From assembly GCA_004557975.1 (NCBI GenBank), contig SFEV01000057.1, forward strand, positions 1 to 15,924: a stretch of DNA of 15,924 nucleotides, read 5' to 3'. Position 1 is the stretch's first letter. Every line of letters starts with the position of its first letter. This document shows, in pieces, positions 7,644-14,306 of this stretch. The notes beneath the pieces were generated by a model. That model was not told the origin of the DNA and searched no databases. It worked only from the letters and a program-made list of their open reading frames with translations. The position numbers were made by a program, and so were the translations under genes. The DNA is from Lachnospiraceae bacterium. GTDB taxonomy: Bacteria; Bacillota; Clostridia; Lachnospirales; Lachnospiraceae.

Positions 7644-8705
7644 TCACCCCAGCTTCTTTTGCAGCATGTCAGGATTGGTACAGTAATGCAGCGCTGTTTC
7701 CTTCGTAATCTGTCTGTTCCTGTACAGTTTCAGAAGGCTGTTGTCCATGGAAATCATATCATCCTTTGCGGAAGTATAGATAATTCCCTCGATCTGATGC
7801 GTTTTGTTGTCCCGGATCATATTGCTGATGGCAGGTGTCATAATCATGATTTCAAAGGCGGGCACCATTGAGCCGTGAACGGTCGGGACAAGCTGCTGTG
7901 AGACGACAGCGCGAAGAACCATGGAGAGCTGCACTGCAATCTGGTGCTGCTGTGACGGATCAAATACGTCAATGATACGGCTGATGGTGTTGGCCGCACC
8001 GATGGTGTGCAGGCTGGAGAGCACGAGATGGCCTGTCTCAGCCGCAGTCATGGCAGTCTGGATGGTTTCGTGGTCACGCATTTCACCGAGCAGGATAACG
8101 TCAGGACTCTGGCGCAGGGCGGAGCGCAGTGCAGTCAGATAATTGTCTGTATCTGTTGCAATCTCACGCTGGCTGACGATGCTCTTTTTGTGACGGTGCA
8201 GAAATTCCAGCGGGTCCTCCAGTGTGATGATGTGATCCTGGCGAGAGGAATTGATTCTGTCTATGAGACAGGACAGAGTCGTTGATTTTCCGCTTCCGGC
8301 AGGTCCTGTTACGAGTATCATGCCTTTGGTCATATCCGTCAGTCTGAGTACAGCCGGCGGAATACCGAGATCATTGGGATCAGGAAGCTCAAAGGCAATA
8401 ATCCGGATGACAGCCGCAAGAGAGCCGCGCTGTTTGTATGTGCTGACACGGAAACGGGACAGACCCGGGATTGCAAAGGAAAAGTCATCGTCTCCTGTAT
8501 CAAGAAAACGCTGAATGGGTCTGTGGCCCGAAAGCTCAAAAATCTGGCGGATCAGATGCTCCGTATCTGCAGGCATCAGGCGGTCTCCTTCTGAGTGCAG
8601 AATTCCGTTGACCTTGTAGGTAAGCGGAAGACCGGCGATGATAAAGATATCGGAAGCGTTCGCCCTTGTGGCAGATTCAAGAAAATCGGCTGCTTGTATG
8701 TTCAT
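7644..8705 (-). CDS. pilT: PilT-type pilus retraction ATPase
   Basis: Cytoplasmic hexameric ATPase of the PilT/VirB11-like family that powers pilus retraction. The 353-residue protein carries Walker A GPAGSGKST (134-142), an Asp-box ITLEDPLEF (160-168), Walker B VILLGEMRD (203-211) and a His-box HLVLSSLHT (226-234). It also has AISNMIRD (292-299), matching the AIRNLIRE element characteristic of PilT retraction motors rather than PilB assembly motors. I chose the ATG at 8705 because AAAGGAG sits just upstream and it overlaps the previous stop as ATGA; an ATG at 8777 lies inside the upstream gene. It is the last gene of the - strand operon. No assembly ATPase is present in the window. Confidence 0.92.
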   Translation of the reverse strand: MNIQAADFLESATRANASDIFIIAGLPLTYKVNGILHSEGDRLMPADTEHLIRQIFELSGHRPIQRFLDTGDDDFSFAIPGLSRFRVSTYKQRGSLAAVIRIIAFELPDPNDLGIPPAVLRLTDMTKGMILVTGPAGSGKSTTLSCLIDRINSSRQDHIITLEDPLEFLHRHKKSIVSQREIATDTDNYLTALRSALRQSPDVILLGEMRDHETIQTAMTAAETGHLVLSSLHTIGAANTISRIIDVFDPSQQHQIAVQLSMVLRAVVSQQLVPTVHGSMVPAFEIMIMTPAISNMIRDNKTHQIEGIIYTSAKDDMISMDNSLLKLYRNRQITKETALHYCTNPDMLQKKLG

Positions 8706-9199
8706 GATGAAACTCCTTTCCTGTAAAGCTTCTGTGATTTGTCTGGATTCCATTCCTGTATATTTACAATTTTCCATGAGGTGATTTCATACATAGTGTC
8801 GCTGTCTGACTCAGGATAATGGACGGACAGAACGACATGAAGTACCTGACTGTCAGAGACGGTGACGTCAAAAGTGAGAGTGCGCTGATTGGCATCCCAG
8901 ATAATACCGGACATCCGGGACAACAGTTCCGGAATCCGGGCACACTGCGTATACCATGTCTGCCCGGGACTGGCGGTATCTTTTGCCTTTTCAAGACATG
9001 ATGCAAGCTGTGCATCAATCTCAGAAATAATTCTGTATGATTCTGATGCGGCGTTATAATATTCTGTGGTACGGTCGGCTGCTTTCCTGCTCAGTTTTTC
9101 GTCTGCCGCAGCCCCGGACAGCGAGAGCAGAGAAAAGGTGATGAGACACAGCGAGAGAAAGATCAGCAGCAACAGTGAGACTCCGGATGTTTTTCTCAT
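8702..9199 (-). CDS. Small single-pass protein, GspK/PilX-like pseudopilin candidate
   Basis: A 165-residue protein of unproven function. The N-terminus is MRKTSG followed by an uninterrupted Leu-rich helix (about 7-32). This resembles the short basic leader plus Gly of class III signal peptides, with possible cleavage after G6. The usual Glu at mature position 5 is absent (Leu instead); GspK-type minor pseudopilins also lack this Glu. The remainder is predicted to lie outside the membrane, with a helical part (about 33-75) and a strand-rich end. It overlaps pilT by 4 bp and its ATG overlaps the stop of the preceding gene by 4 bp. The pseudopilin role is inferred from topology and context only. 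Confidence 0.7.
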   Translation of the reverse strand: MRKTSGVSLLLLIFLSLCLITFSLLSLSGAAADEKLSRKAADRTTEYYNAASESYRIISEIDAQLASCLEKAKDTASPGQTWYTQCARIPELLSRMSGIIWDANQRTLTFDVTVSDSQVLHVVLSVHYPESDSDTMYEITSWKIVNIQEWNPDKSQKLYRKGVSS

Positions 9200-9795
9200 G
9201 AGAGAACCTCCTCTCTCGTCATCGGACGGTGAAGATTTACAGTCAGCTCGTACAGAATCTCCTGGTTCCGGTCACAGATGCGTACAGATGATGTCATGTC
9301 ATGGTATGCTGCTTTTGCGGCAGAATCATTCCCGACATTTTCAGGATCGGCAATCTCTGTAAAAGAAGGCTGCAGTTCAACAGTCATGGTGTAAAAAATC
9401 TGATCGGAGCTTTCACGGAAGGAACGGTCGTACGTCATGTATATTCCGGAAGGTGTGCGGGAATTTAAATCCGGTATATTTGAATCAGCGGATGCAGGGG
9501 ACAAATTCGCTTCTGAAAGAGGAACTACTCCCGGAGACAAATTCGCTTCCGAAAGTGGAACTGCTCCCGGAAAATACGAAAGAAGCAGTTCCTGAGTATC
9601 ATAGCCTGAGGTGAGCACTTCCGCCACAGACGCAGCCAGATTCTGCGCGCGGGACAGAGCATCCGCTTTCTCCGTGATCTGATGAGCGCGGACGAACAGT
9701 CTGAGACAGACGGTGCTGATAATCAGAAAGAAAAACAGCACAATCAGAAATTCAATAAAAAAAACACGTGATTTTCTGGTATTGATTGATTTCAT
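9196..9795 (-). CDS. Pseudopilin-like membrane-anchored protein
   Basis: A 199-residue protein with a basic N-terminus and the helix VFFIEFLIVLFF. E15 lies where the conserved +5 Glu of prepilins would be if processing occurred after R10, but the usual -1 Gly is Arg, so standard processing is doubtful. The extracellular part contains a 12-residue duplication (PG(A/V)VPLSEANLS twice) encoded by a 36-bp tandem repeat. I chose the ATG at 9795 because GGAG lies 6 bases upstream; the ATG at 9810 has no ribosome site. It lies 26 bp after the preceding gene and overlaps the next by 4 bp. I infer a minor pseudopilin of the PilV/PilW kind; no named family was recognised. Confidence 0.7.
   Translation of the reverse strand: MKSINTRKSRVFFIEFLIVLFFFLIISTVCLRLFVRAHQITEKADALSRAQNLAASVAEVLTSGYDTQELLLSYFPGAVPLSEANLSPGVVPLSEANLSPASADSNIPDLNSRTPSGIYMTYDRSFRESSDQIFYTMTVELQPSFTEIADPENVGNDSAAKAAYHDMTSSVRICDRNQEILYELTVNLHRPMTREEVLS
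9500..9571 (-). repeat. 36-bp in-frame tandem duplication
   Basis: Two adjacent 36-bp units (9500-9535 and 9536-9571) differ at only three visible positions. They encode two 12-residue copies in the extracellular part of the pseudopilin-like protein. The reading frame is kept. Near-identity suggests a recent slippage duplication. Confidence 0.9.
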
Positions 9796-9821
9796 GGCAG
9801 TCTCCATCATAAAAAATATAT

Positions 9822-10310
9822 TTATTCGCAGTAATGCAGCAGCACAGACAGAGAGTCGCCGTCCCCGGCTCTGGCAGTCACAGATATCAGAGGCGATGTG
9901 CCTGGCACTTCCTCCTTACGGAAAGAAAAATCCGACAGCTCTGCGATCCGGCTGCCCATGGAAGTATCCGGCTGTGATGATTCCCGTAAAAACAGCTCCC
10001 GCAGCGCGCCGTCATTATAATAAACGTAAGTCAGAAATGATTCTCCCTCAATAGTATCATGAAAAACCAGAGCTTCTGTTCCATCTATCTCTGAGAACAG
10101 GATGTCACCACTGCTGTTGTGCTGGCGGACCTTTTCCGAAATATATGCAATGGCAGTGCGGGATGTATAATTTTCATCCAGATGTGACGCACTGTTTCTG
10201 TAAACGGCAGCTCCTGTCCCTGACAGCAGCAGGGTAAACAGGGAAAATACGAGCAGAAGCAGGAAGGAAAAAAGTGAGTCAGCCGTGTGAAGCCCTTTTT
10301 TCTGATTCAT
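9822..10310 (-). CDS. Pseudopilin-like protein, possibly DUF4860 family
   Basis: A 162-residue protein starting MNQKKG, then LHTADSLFSFLLLLVF. This reads as a class III signal: basic leader, G6 as the -1 residue, and D11 at mature position 5 where prepilins have Glu, followed by a helix to about residue 30. The rest (about 31-162) is likely exported and strand-rich. I chose the ATG at 10310 because GGGAGGT lies 6 bases upstream; a TTG at 10325 overlaps that site. My recollection is that similar Clostridia proteins are filed as DUF4860, but I cannot check this. The position between the small upstream gene and the next pseudopilin-like gene supports a role in the same fibre or secretion system. 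Confidence 0.72.
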   Translation of the reverse strand: MNQKKGLHTADSLFSFLLLLVFSLFTLLLSGTGAAVYRNSASHLDENYTSRTAIAYISEKVRQHNSSGDILFSEIDGTEALVFHDTIEGESFLTYVYYNDGALRELFLRESSQPDTSMGSRIAELSDFSFRKEEVPGTSPLISVTARAGDGDSLSVLLHYCE

Positions 10311-10380
10311 AAGAGTACCTCCCAAATGAGATAATTTGTAGTTCAGAACAGATACGACAATTTCAGGAAAGGACGGCAGA

Positions 10381-10710
10381 TCAGGACTGAGGAATCACGG
10401 TGATGCATGGCATCAGATTGGATCCGATGATCTCGTAATCCACGGTATATTTATGAGGATCCCATGTAATTCCATAATGGTCGCAGAGATAACTGAGGCT
10501 CTCCGGATATTTTCCCTCCACTGCGTAGCAGTGTACGGCGCTTCGTGTCAGCGCCTGCTGCAGACTTTCCGCGTAGCTTTTATCTGCTGATTCCGACACA
10601 GAAGAAATTCCGTACAGGAACAAAGCCATACTGAAGATGAGCACTGCGGCTGCGGACAGGATACGGCGCAGAATATGTGTTTTGCGGTGCTTTGAGCAAA
10701 AACGATTCAT
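10381..10710 (-). CDS. Small membrane-anchored protein of the pilus-like cluster
   Basis: A 109-residue protein with a basic N-terminus rich in Arg, Lys and His, and one membrane helix (about 17-36). A short exported domain follows, with the segment AVHCYAVEGKYPESLSYLC. That stretch resembles the helix-to-loop region of small pseudopilins, where EGKYP-type sequences are common, but there is no prepilin cleavage motif. C61, C75 and C102 lie in the exported part and could form disulfides. GGAG lies 6 bases before the ATG. It starts 13 bp after the GspF-like gene, so co-transcription is very likely. The structural role is inferred. Confidence 0.68.
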   Translation of the reverse strand: MNRFCSKHRKTHILRRILSAAAVLIFSMALFLYGISSVSESADKSYAESLQQALTRSAVHCYAVEGKYPESLSYLCDHYGITWDPHKYTVDYEIIGSNLMPCITVIPQS

Positions 10711-10723
10711 AAGAGACTCCTTG

Positions 10724-11764
10724 TCATCCGATGTTTGTCATAACACTGAGCAGAGGCAGCATAACGGATATCAGGACTGCTCCGGCCAGTATGGAAAGAA
10801 TTGCCGTGAGAGCCGGTTCCAGTGCATTGACAGCGGACTGGATTCTGTTGTCGGCCTCAGTCTGACAGTCTGCGGAAATTCTGGACAGCGCCGTCTCGGG
10901 AGAACCGGTGCGAAAACCGATAGAGAACATGCGGGCGTTCAGTCCCGTAAATACGCCGGTACTGCGCAGCGCTTCCCCAAGGTCAGTGCCTTCGCTGATC
11001 AGCGCCTCTGCCTGTTTCAGACATGCAAGAAAATCCTCCTGATCGGTCAGACCTGCGGCGATGGAAAAGCTTTCATCTATATCCAGTCCGCTGTGCAGGG
11101 AAATGGACAGTGCACTGGCAAAGCGGGCGCATGACAGCAGGCGGAAAATGTTCTTAATAAAAGGAAGCTTTTTCAGAAATGTCAGAAGCAGCCTTTTCCC
11201 TTTTTCCGTGCGCAGGGAAAAAATACAGAACAGAAGCGCGGCAATCACAATAAAAAGAATTGCGGCAGCGCCGTTTCGCAGAAGGTTTCCCAGTCGGAAA
11301 ACAGTTCCGGTAATTCCGCGCACCTCGATGCCCAGCTGTTCAAATACCTCTTCAAATACGGGCATGACCTGTGTGATCAGGACGATCAGTACGGCAGACA
11401 GCATACCAAAAAGAATGAGCGGATAAGTCAGTGTATCGCGTATGCTGCGCAACACGGTATGCTGGCGGCTGAAATATTCGGAGAGAGAATCCATGACCTC
11501 CTCCATCGTACCTGATTTTTCCCCAAGCTCTGTCATCCGGACAAAGTATTCAGGAAACACACCGGAGGACTGCAGAGCCGGTGCAAGCTCACCGGTTTCT
11601 TCCAGTGCTTCGTATACAGAATTGAGAATTTCACGTCTATCCTCTGATTCTGCGTCATCTTTCAGAATCAGAATTCCCTCCAGCACTGAAATACCGGAGT
11701 GCAGAATCATGGAAAGCTGACCGGAAAATACGGCGAGCTCATTATCGGTTAAAGTCTGTTTCAT
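10724..11764 (-). CDS. pilC: PilC/GspF-type inner membrane platform protein
   Basis: Membrane platform on which pilus or pseudopilus subunits are assembled and which couples to the motor ATPase. The 346-residue protein shows the duplicated T2SSF architecture. A cytoplasmic helical domain (about 8-115) starts FSGQLSMILHSGISVLEGI and is followed by membrane helices (about 113-135 and 165-188). A second domain copy (about 210-315) contains ASALSISLHSGLDIDES, and a last membrane helix lies near 320-342. GGAGG lies 5 bases before the ATG. It follows the transglutaminase-like gene by 55 bp and precedes the small anchored protein by 13 bp. pilC is used as the generic symbol; the T4P versus T2SS assignment leans on the pilT in the same operon. 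Confidence 0.88.
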   Translation of the reverse strand: MKQTLTDNELAVFSGQLSMILHSGISVLEGILILKDDAESEDRREILNSVYEALEETGELAPALQSSGVFPEYFVRMTELGEKSGTMEEVMDSLSEYFSRQHTVLRSIRDTLTYPLILFGMLSAVLIVLITQVMPVFEEVFEQLGIEVRGITGTVFRLGNLLRNGAAAILFIVIAALLFCIFSLRTEKGKRLLLTFLKKLPFIKNIFRLLSCARFASALSISLHSGLDIDESFSIAAGLTDQEDFLACLKQAEALISEGTDLGEALRSTGVFTGLNARMFSIGFRTGSPETALSRISADCQTEADNRIQSAVNALEPALTAILSILAGAVLISVMLPLLSVMTNIG

Positions 11765-11819
11765 GGTGGCCTCCTGTAATACAGATAAATCTGCTTTGCG
11801 TCAGATTTGAAAATTGTAT

Positions 11820-12758
11820 CTAGCGAATATATTGAAGCGTATAATTGCCGCCGTCACCGATATATTCATTGATTTCCTCATTGTTCCCGGCGGCAGCGGC
11901 GAAGGTGGGATCCATAAGCTTCCATTCCTTTCCGTTGAATTCCACGGCGTGCTCCACCCAGCCGACAGATTCGATGAAGACGTCAATCCAGGCATGACGC
12001 ACATTGCTGCTGTAGCCGATTTCCAGACGTGCCGGAATGGAGAGCGATCGCAGCATCGCTGCTGTCAGGGCGGCGTAATCGAAACAGATTCCGGTACCTG
12101 TTCTGAGGGTTTCGTCAATATCGGGCAGATATCCCGTTTCGACTGTGGCAGCCTTCTCATCATCGTAAGTGATATGTCCGGTCACGTACTCGTAAATCAC
12201 CTGCAGTGCATCCAGATCAGTTGCACACTCTGCCGTAATTTCTGAAGCCAGCTGTACGGCGGCGCTTTTGTCGTTGAAGAAAACGTACTGATTCGGATAC
12301 AGAAACGGAAGAAACTCATTCTCCAGTTGGACGGACAGCGAATAGCTGAACAGGGAAGCATACTGGTCATTGCCAATATTTTCAAATGCGAGAACGAGGT
12401 AGTCGCCGTCTCCGGCTGTAAACGGAAACGTGGTGCAGACATCGGCAGTATCCAGAAAGTATTTGTAAATAATATTGTCAGGTCCCGTCAGCTGTATATT
12501 TACTTTTTTGCCGGGCTCCGTAAGTGTCCCTGAAAAATATCCCTGATCCGCATGGGAAAAATCCAGAATGAGGGGATCAGAGCCGGCCGTCACGGCACCG
12601 TCGGCTTCCGGAACAAGAACCCTTGTCTTTCCCGGTTCATAATGAGAGGAACCGGGAGCAGCCTGCTTTTCTGCCGGCTCATTCCCGCAGGCACAGCAGA
12701 AAACAAGGATGGACAGGAACAGCGCGGCAGAGAGAAAACGTCGGCGTATTGAACTCAT
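11820..12758 (-). CDS. Transglutaminase-like lipoprotein
   Basis: A predicted exported lipoprotein of 312 residues. The N-terminal signal (about 1-24) has a hydrophobic core and a Cys-rich end (FCCACGN), with C24 the likely lipidated Cys; the lipobox is atypical. A strand-rich domain spans about 60-150. The C-terminal transglutaminase/protease core has the triad C225 (GTGICFDYAA), H255 (RHAWIDVF) and D283 (LMDPTF) in the right order and spacing. Such bacterial domains act as cysteine proteases or as crosslinking enzymes; which applies here is unknown. It is the first gene of the - strand pilus-like operon, so surface-protein processing or crosslinking is a reasonable inference. The start has only a distant AGGAG (12 bases). 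Confidence 0.85.
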   Translation of the reverse strand: MSSIRRRFLSAALFLSILVFCCACGNEPAEKQAAPGSSHYEPGKTRVLVPEADGAVTAGSDPLILDFSHADQGYFSGTLTEPGKKVNIQLTGPDNIIYKYFLDTADVCTTFPFTAGDGDYLVLAFENIGNDQYASLFSYSLSVQLENEFLPFLYPNQYVFFNDKSAAVQLASEITAECATDLDALQVIYEYVTGHITYDDEKAATVETGYLPDIDETLRTGTGICFDYAALTAAMLRSLSIPARLEIGYSSNVRHAWIDVFIESVGWVEHAVEFNGKEWKLMDPTFAAAAGNNEEINEYIGDGGNYTLQYIR

Positions 12759-12781
12759 AATTGTCTTCTGCTCCTCATTTT

Positions 12782-12834
12782 CAGCAGCTCAGGGCGGTGG
12801 CGGATAATAAAAAAGCCAATGCTCTGAGCTGCTG
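12782..12834 (-). repeat. Leader inverted repeat ahead of the pilus-like operon
   Basis: A perfect 11-bp inverted repeat: CAGCAGCTCAG at 12782-12792 and CTGAGCTGCTG at 12824-12834, with a 31-base loop. In the - strand transcript it forms a hairpin ending about 23 bases before the first start codon. The loop holds a U-run. It matches no riboswitch class I know, including c-di-GMP-II. It could be a 5' stabiliser or a regulatory leader. Confidence 0.55.
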
Positions 12835-12861
12835 TAATTTATTAATCATGGTTGTAGTCTC

Positions 12862-12890
12862 AGTATAGCAGATTGATACGAAAAAGAAAG
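12862..12890 (-). promoter_or_regulatory. Candidate promoter of the pilus-like operon
   Basis: On the - strand TATACT (12862-12867) makes a good -10 box. The -35 position about 17 bases upstream reads only CTTTCT, a poor match, so an activator or another sigma factor may be needed. Transcription would begin near 12855, with a leader of about 95 nt containing the 11-bp inverted repeat. Confidence 0.35.
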
Positions 12891-12910
12891 AAAAATATTG
12901 TAAAAATGTG

Positions 12911-12939
12911 TTGACAGAAGGGGTGAGAAAGAGTATGCT
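12911..12939 (+). promoter_or_regulatory. Strong sigma-A-type promoter before the riboswitch
   Basis: A consensus -35 TTGACA at 12911-12916, a 17-bp spacer and TATGCT at 12934-12939, with an A/T-rich stretch just upstream. Transcription would start near 12946, about 25 nt before the aptamer. This near-consensus, constitutive-looking promoter fits control after initiation, by the riboswitch. Confidence 0.85.
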
Positions 12940-12970
12940 GTAGGTGTAAAAATAGAGAATCTGATATAAA

Positions 12971-13042
12971 GGCAAACCTGTTGAAAAACAGGGACGCAAA
13001 GCCACGGGTCTAAGGCTCTGAGAGCTATGACAGCCGGTTGCC
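12971..13042 (+). promoter_or_regulatory. c-di-GMP-I (GEMM-I) riboswitch aptamer
   Basis: The conserved GEMM-I elements appear in order. The P1 5' strand GGCAAACC starts at 12971. A hairpin CCTGTTGAAAAACAGG provides the GAAA-type loop. Next comes CGCAAAGCCACGGGTCTAAG, the linker and tetraloop-receptor region, then GGCTCTGAGAGCTATGACAGCC. The P1 3' strand GGTTGCC ends at 13042. The class binds cyclic di-GMP. Segment 13035-13043 (CGGTTGCCA, P1 3' strand) can also pair over 9 bp, two of them G-U, with 13146-13154 (TGGTGACCG), the 5' side of the downstream terminator. Ligand-bound P1 would free the terminator to form, predicting an OFF switch. The aptamer call is very secure; the direction of control is inferred. 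Confidence 0.95.
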
Positions 13043-13150
13043 ACATTTCGGCGGCATACGTGCAAGTGCCGCAGCAGTTGATACAATACAGCAGGATGAT
13101 GAGAGACGTGATCTGTACTGTGAGTGTACTGCAGGAATGCGTAGTTGGTG

Positions 13151-13183
13151 ACCGCTGATAGATATTATCAAGCGGTTATTTTT
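13151..13183 (+). terminator. Riboswitch expression-platform terminator
   Basis: Stem ACCGCTGATA (13151-13160) faces TATC-A-AGCGGT (13166-13176) with a 5-base loop and one bulged A, followed by TATTTTT. It lies between the aptamer and the protease start, so it acts as a conditional terminator. Its 5' arm overlaps the segment that can pair with the aptamer P1 3' strand. A separate hairpin (GCGGCA/TGCCGC, about 13051-13072) sits in between. Confidence 0.85.
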
Positions 13184-13232
13184 ACGTCCTGGATTATTTT
13201 ATATCAGATGAGATTATTCAGGAGGAAACGTT

Positions 13233-14195
13233 ATGAAGGGTGAGAGAGTAAAAGCGTTATTCAGAAATCTGCCGGTTAAGGCCGGCGCAATGGTGCTGGC
13301 AACGGCACTCGTATTCGGCGGAAGCGTGTGGGTAGATCACACACAGACACCGGTTCCCGAGCTGGTCACATTTGTTGATACAGAGGGAAGTATTTCCATA
13401 GCAGAGGACGAGGTGCCTCTGGCAGCTCCGAAGGTCACAGTATCCACGAAGACCCAGAAAAAGACAAAGAAAATCAAGATGAAAAAGGCTGCCAAGAAGA
13501 CCTACACGAAAAAGGGAAAGACGACAAAGAAGACGACAACAAAGAAGACTTCCAACTCCAAGAGCACAACAACAACAAAGACTGTAACAGCTACCAGCGT
13601 AACAAACAAATACAAGAAGGGCTCAAATATTGATACGCAGGTTACTACGGTAAAGACAACCGTTACGAAGACAGTTGTAAGCAATCAGGTGAATACAGAG
13701 ACAGAGGAAAAGACAGCACAGGAAACGACAGCTGCAGCAAATGCAACAGTGGAATCTTTTACAGCCAATGTGGATGCGAGAGTCATGAGTGCTTTCAACA
13801 GTCTCGGTTTCAAGATCACGGTGAATGCCGGTGTACCATACTCAGGACTGTTTGATGCGAGGACAAGAACCATTACGCTGAAGCAGACAAATGAAACAGT
13901 TTATCATGAGCTGGGACATTTCGTAGCCTTTATCGCAGGCAATGTGGATCAGACGCCTGCATTCCAGAACATTTTCAACAGTGAGAAGGCAAACTATACG
14001 GCATCCAATAAATCATACGTGCTTTCCAGTGCTTCAGAGTATTTTGCAGAATCGTTCAAGAACTATACGCAGAATCCGTCAGAGCTCCAGGCATCGAGAC
14101 CGCAGACTTATGCAGCGATTCAGTCAGCGCTGGCAACGATTACAGAGGATCACGTAGCCAAAGTGGCAGGTATCTACAAATCTGTATGGGGATGA
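13233..14195 (+). CDS. Secreted/anchored PPEP-like zinc metalloprotease
   Basis: A 320-residue exported protein. It has an N-terminal hydrophobic helix (about 16-33, no clear AxA site, so it may stay anchored) and a Lys/Thr-rich linker (about 67-165). The C-terminal domain (about 173-320) is of the anthrax lethal factor/Pro-Pro endopeptidase type (M34-like). Zinc motif HELGH is at 225-229, with E226 catalytic. The segment YVLSSASEYFAESF places Y262 seven residues before E269, matching the catalytic Tyr and third zinc ligand of lethal factor (Y728, E735) and of C. difficile PPEP-1 (Y178, E185). AGGAGG lies 7 bases before the ATG. In C. difficile the PPEP-1 gene is likewise under a c-di-GMP riboswitch and cleaves Pro-Pro bonds in surface adhesins; the substrate here is unknown. 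Confidence 0.88.
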   Translation: MKGERVKALFRNLPVKAGAMVLATALVFGGSVWVDHTQTPVPELVTFVDTEGSISIAEDEVPLAAPKVTVSTKTQKKTKKIKMKKAAKKTYTKKGKTTKKTTTKKTSNSKSTTTTKTVTATSVTNKYKKGSNIDTQVTTVKTTVTKTVVSNQVNTETEEKTAQETTAAANATVESFTANVDARVMSAFNSLGFKITVNAGVPYSGLFDARTRTITLKQTNETVYHELGHFVAFIAGNVDQTPAFQNIFNSEKANYTASNKSYVLSSASEYFAESFKNYTQNPSELQASRPQTYAAIQSALATITEDHVAKVAGIYKSVWG

Positions 14196-14240
14196 TTCTT
14201 ACAGTGTAATGTAAATGTAAAGTAAAAGTCGAATTTGAAA

Positions 14241-14293
14241 GGGCTGCTGCAGAACAGCAATCGGGTTCATCCCGATGGGTTCTGCAGCAGCCC
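14241..14293. terminator. Convergent terminator with nested hairpin
   Basis: A perfect 15-bp inverted repeat, GGGCTGCTGCAGAAC (14241-14255) and GTTCTGCAGCAGCCC (14279-14293). It encloses a second hairpin ATCGGG-TTCAT-CCCGAT (14260-14276). A CTTCTTTAATT tract follows on the + strand and a TTTCAAATT tract on the - strand. It fits bidirectional termination between the protease gene and the convergent YesL-like gene. Confidence 0.85.
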
Positions 14294-14306
14294 CTTCTTT
14301 AATTAT

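Noticed and set aside
8703..8777. Longer pilT start at 8777
   Set aside because: It lies within the upstream gene without a ribosome site; the ATG at 8705 has AAAGGAG and an ATGA overlap.
9500..9571. The 36-bp units as a CRISPR-like array
   Set aside because: There are only two adjacent copies with no spacers, in frame inside a gene.
12782..12834. The leader hairpin as a c-di-GMP-II riboswitch
   Set aside because: I could not find the conserved core or pseudoknot segments of that class; only a simple hairpin is visible.
12781..13086. Open - strand frame of about 100 codons over the riboswitch region
   Set aside because: It is antisense to the aptamer and promoter, has no ribosome site, and its product is low-complexity and unrelated to any family I know.
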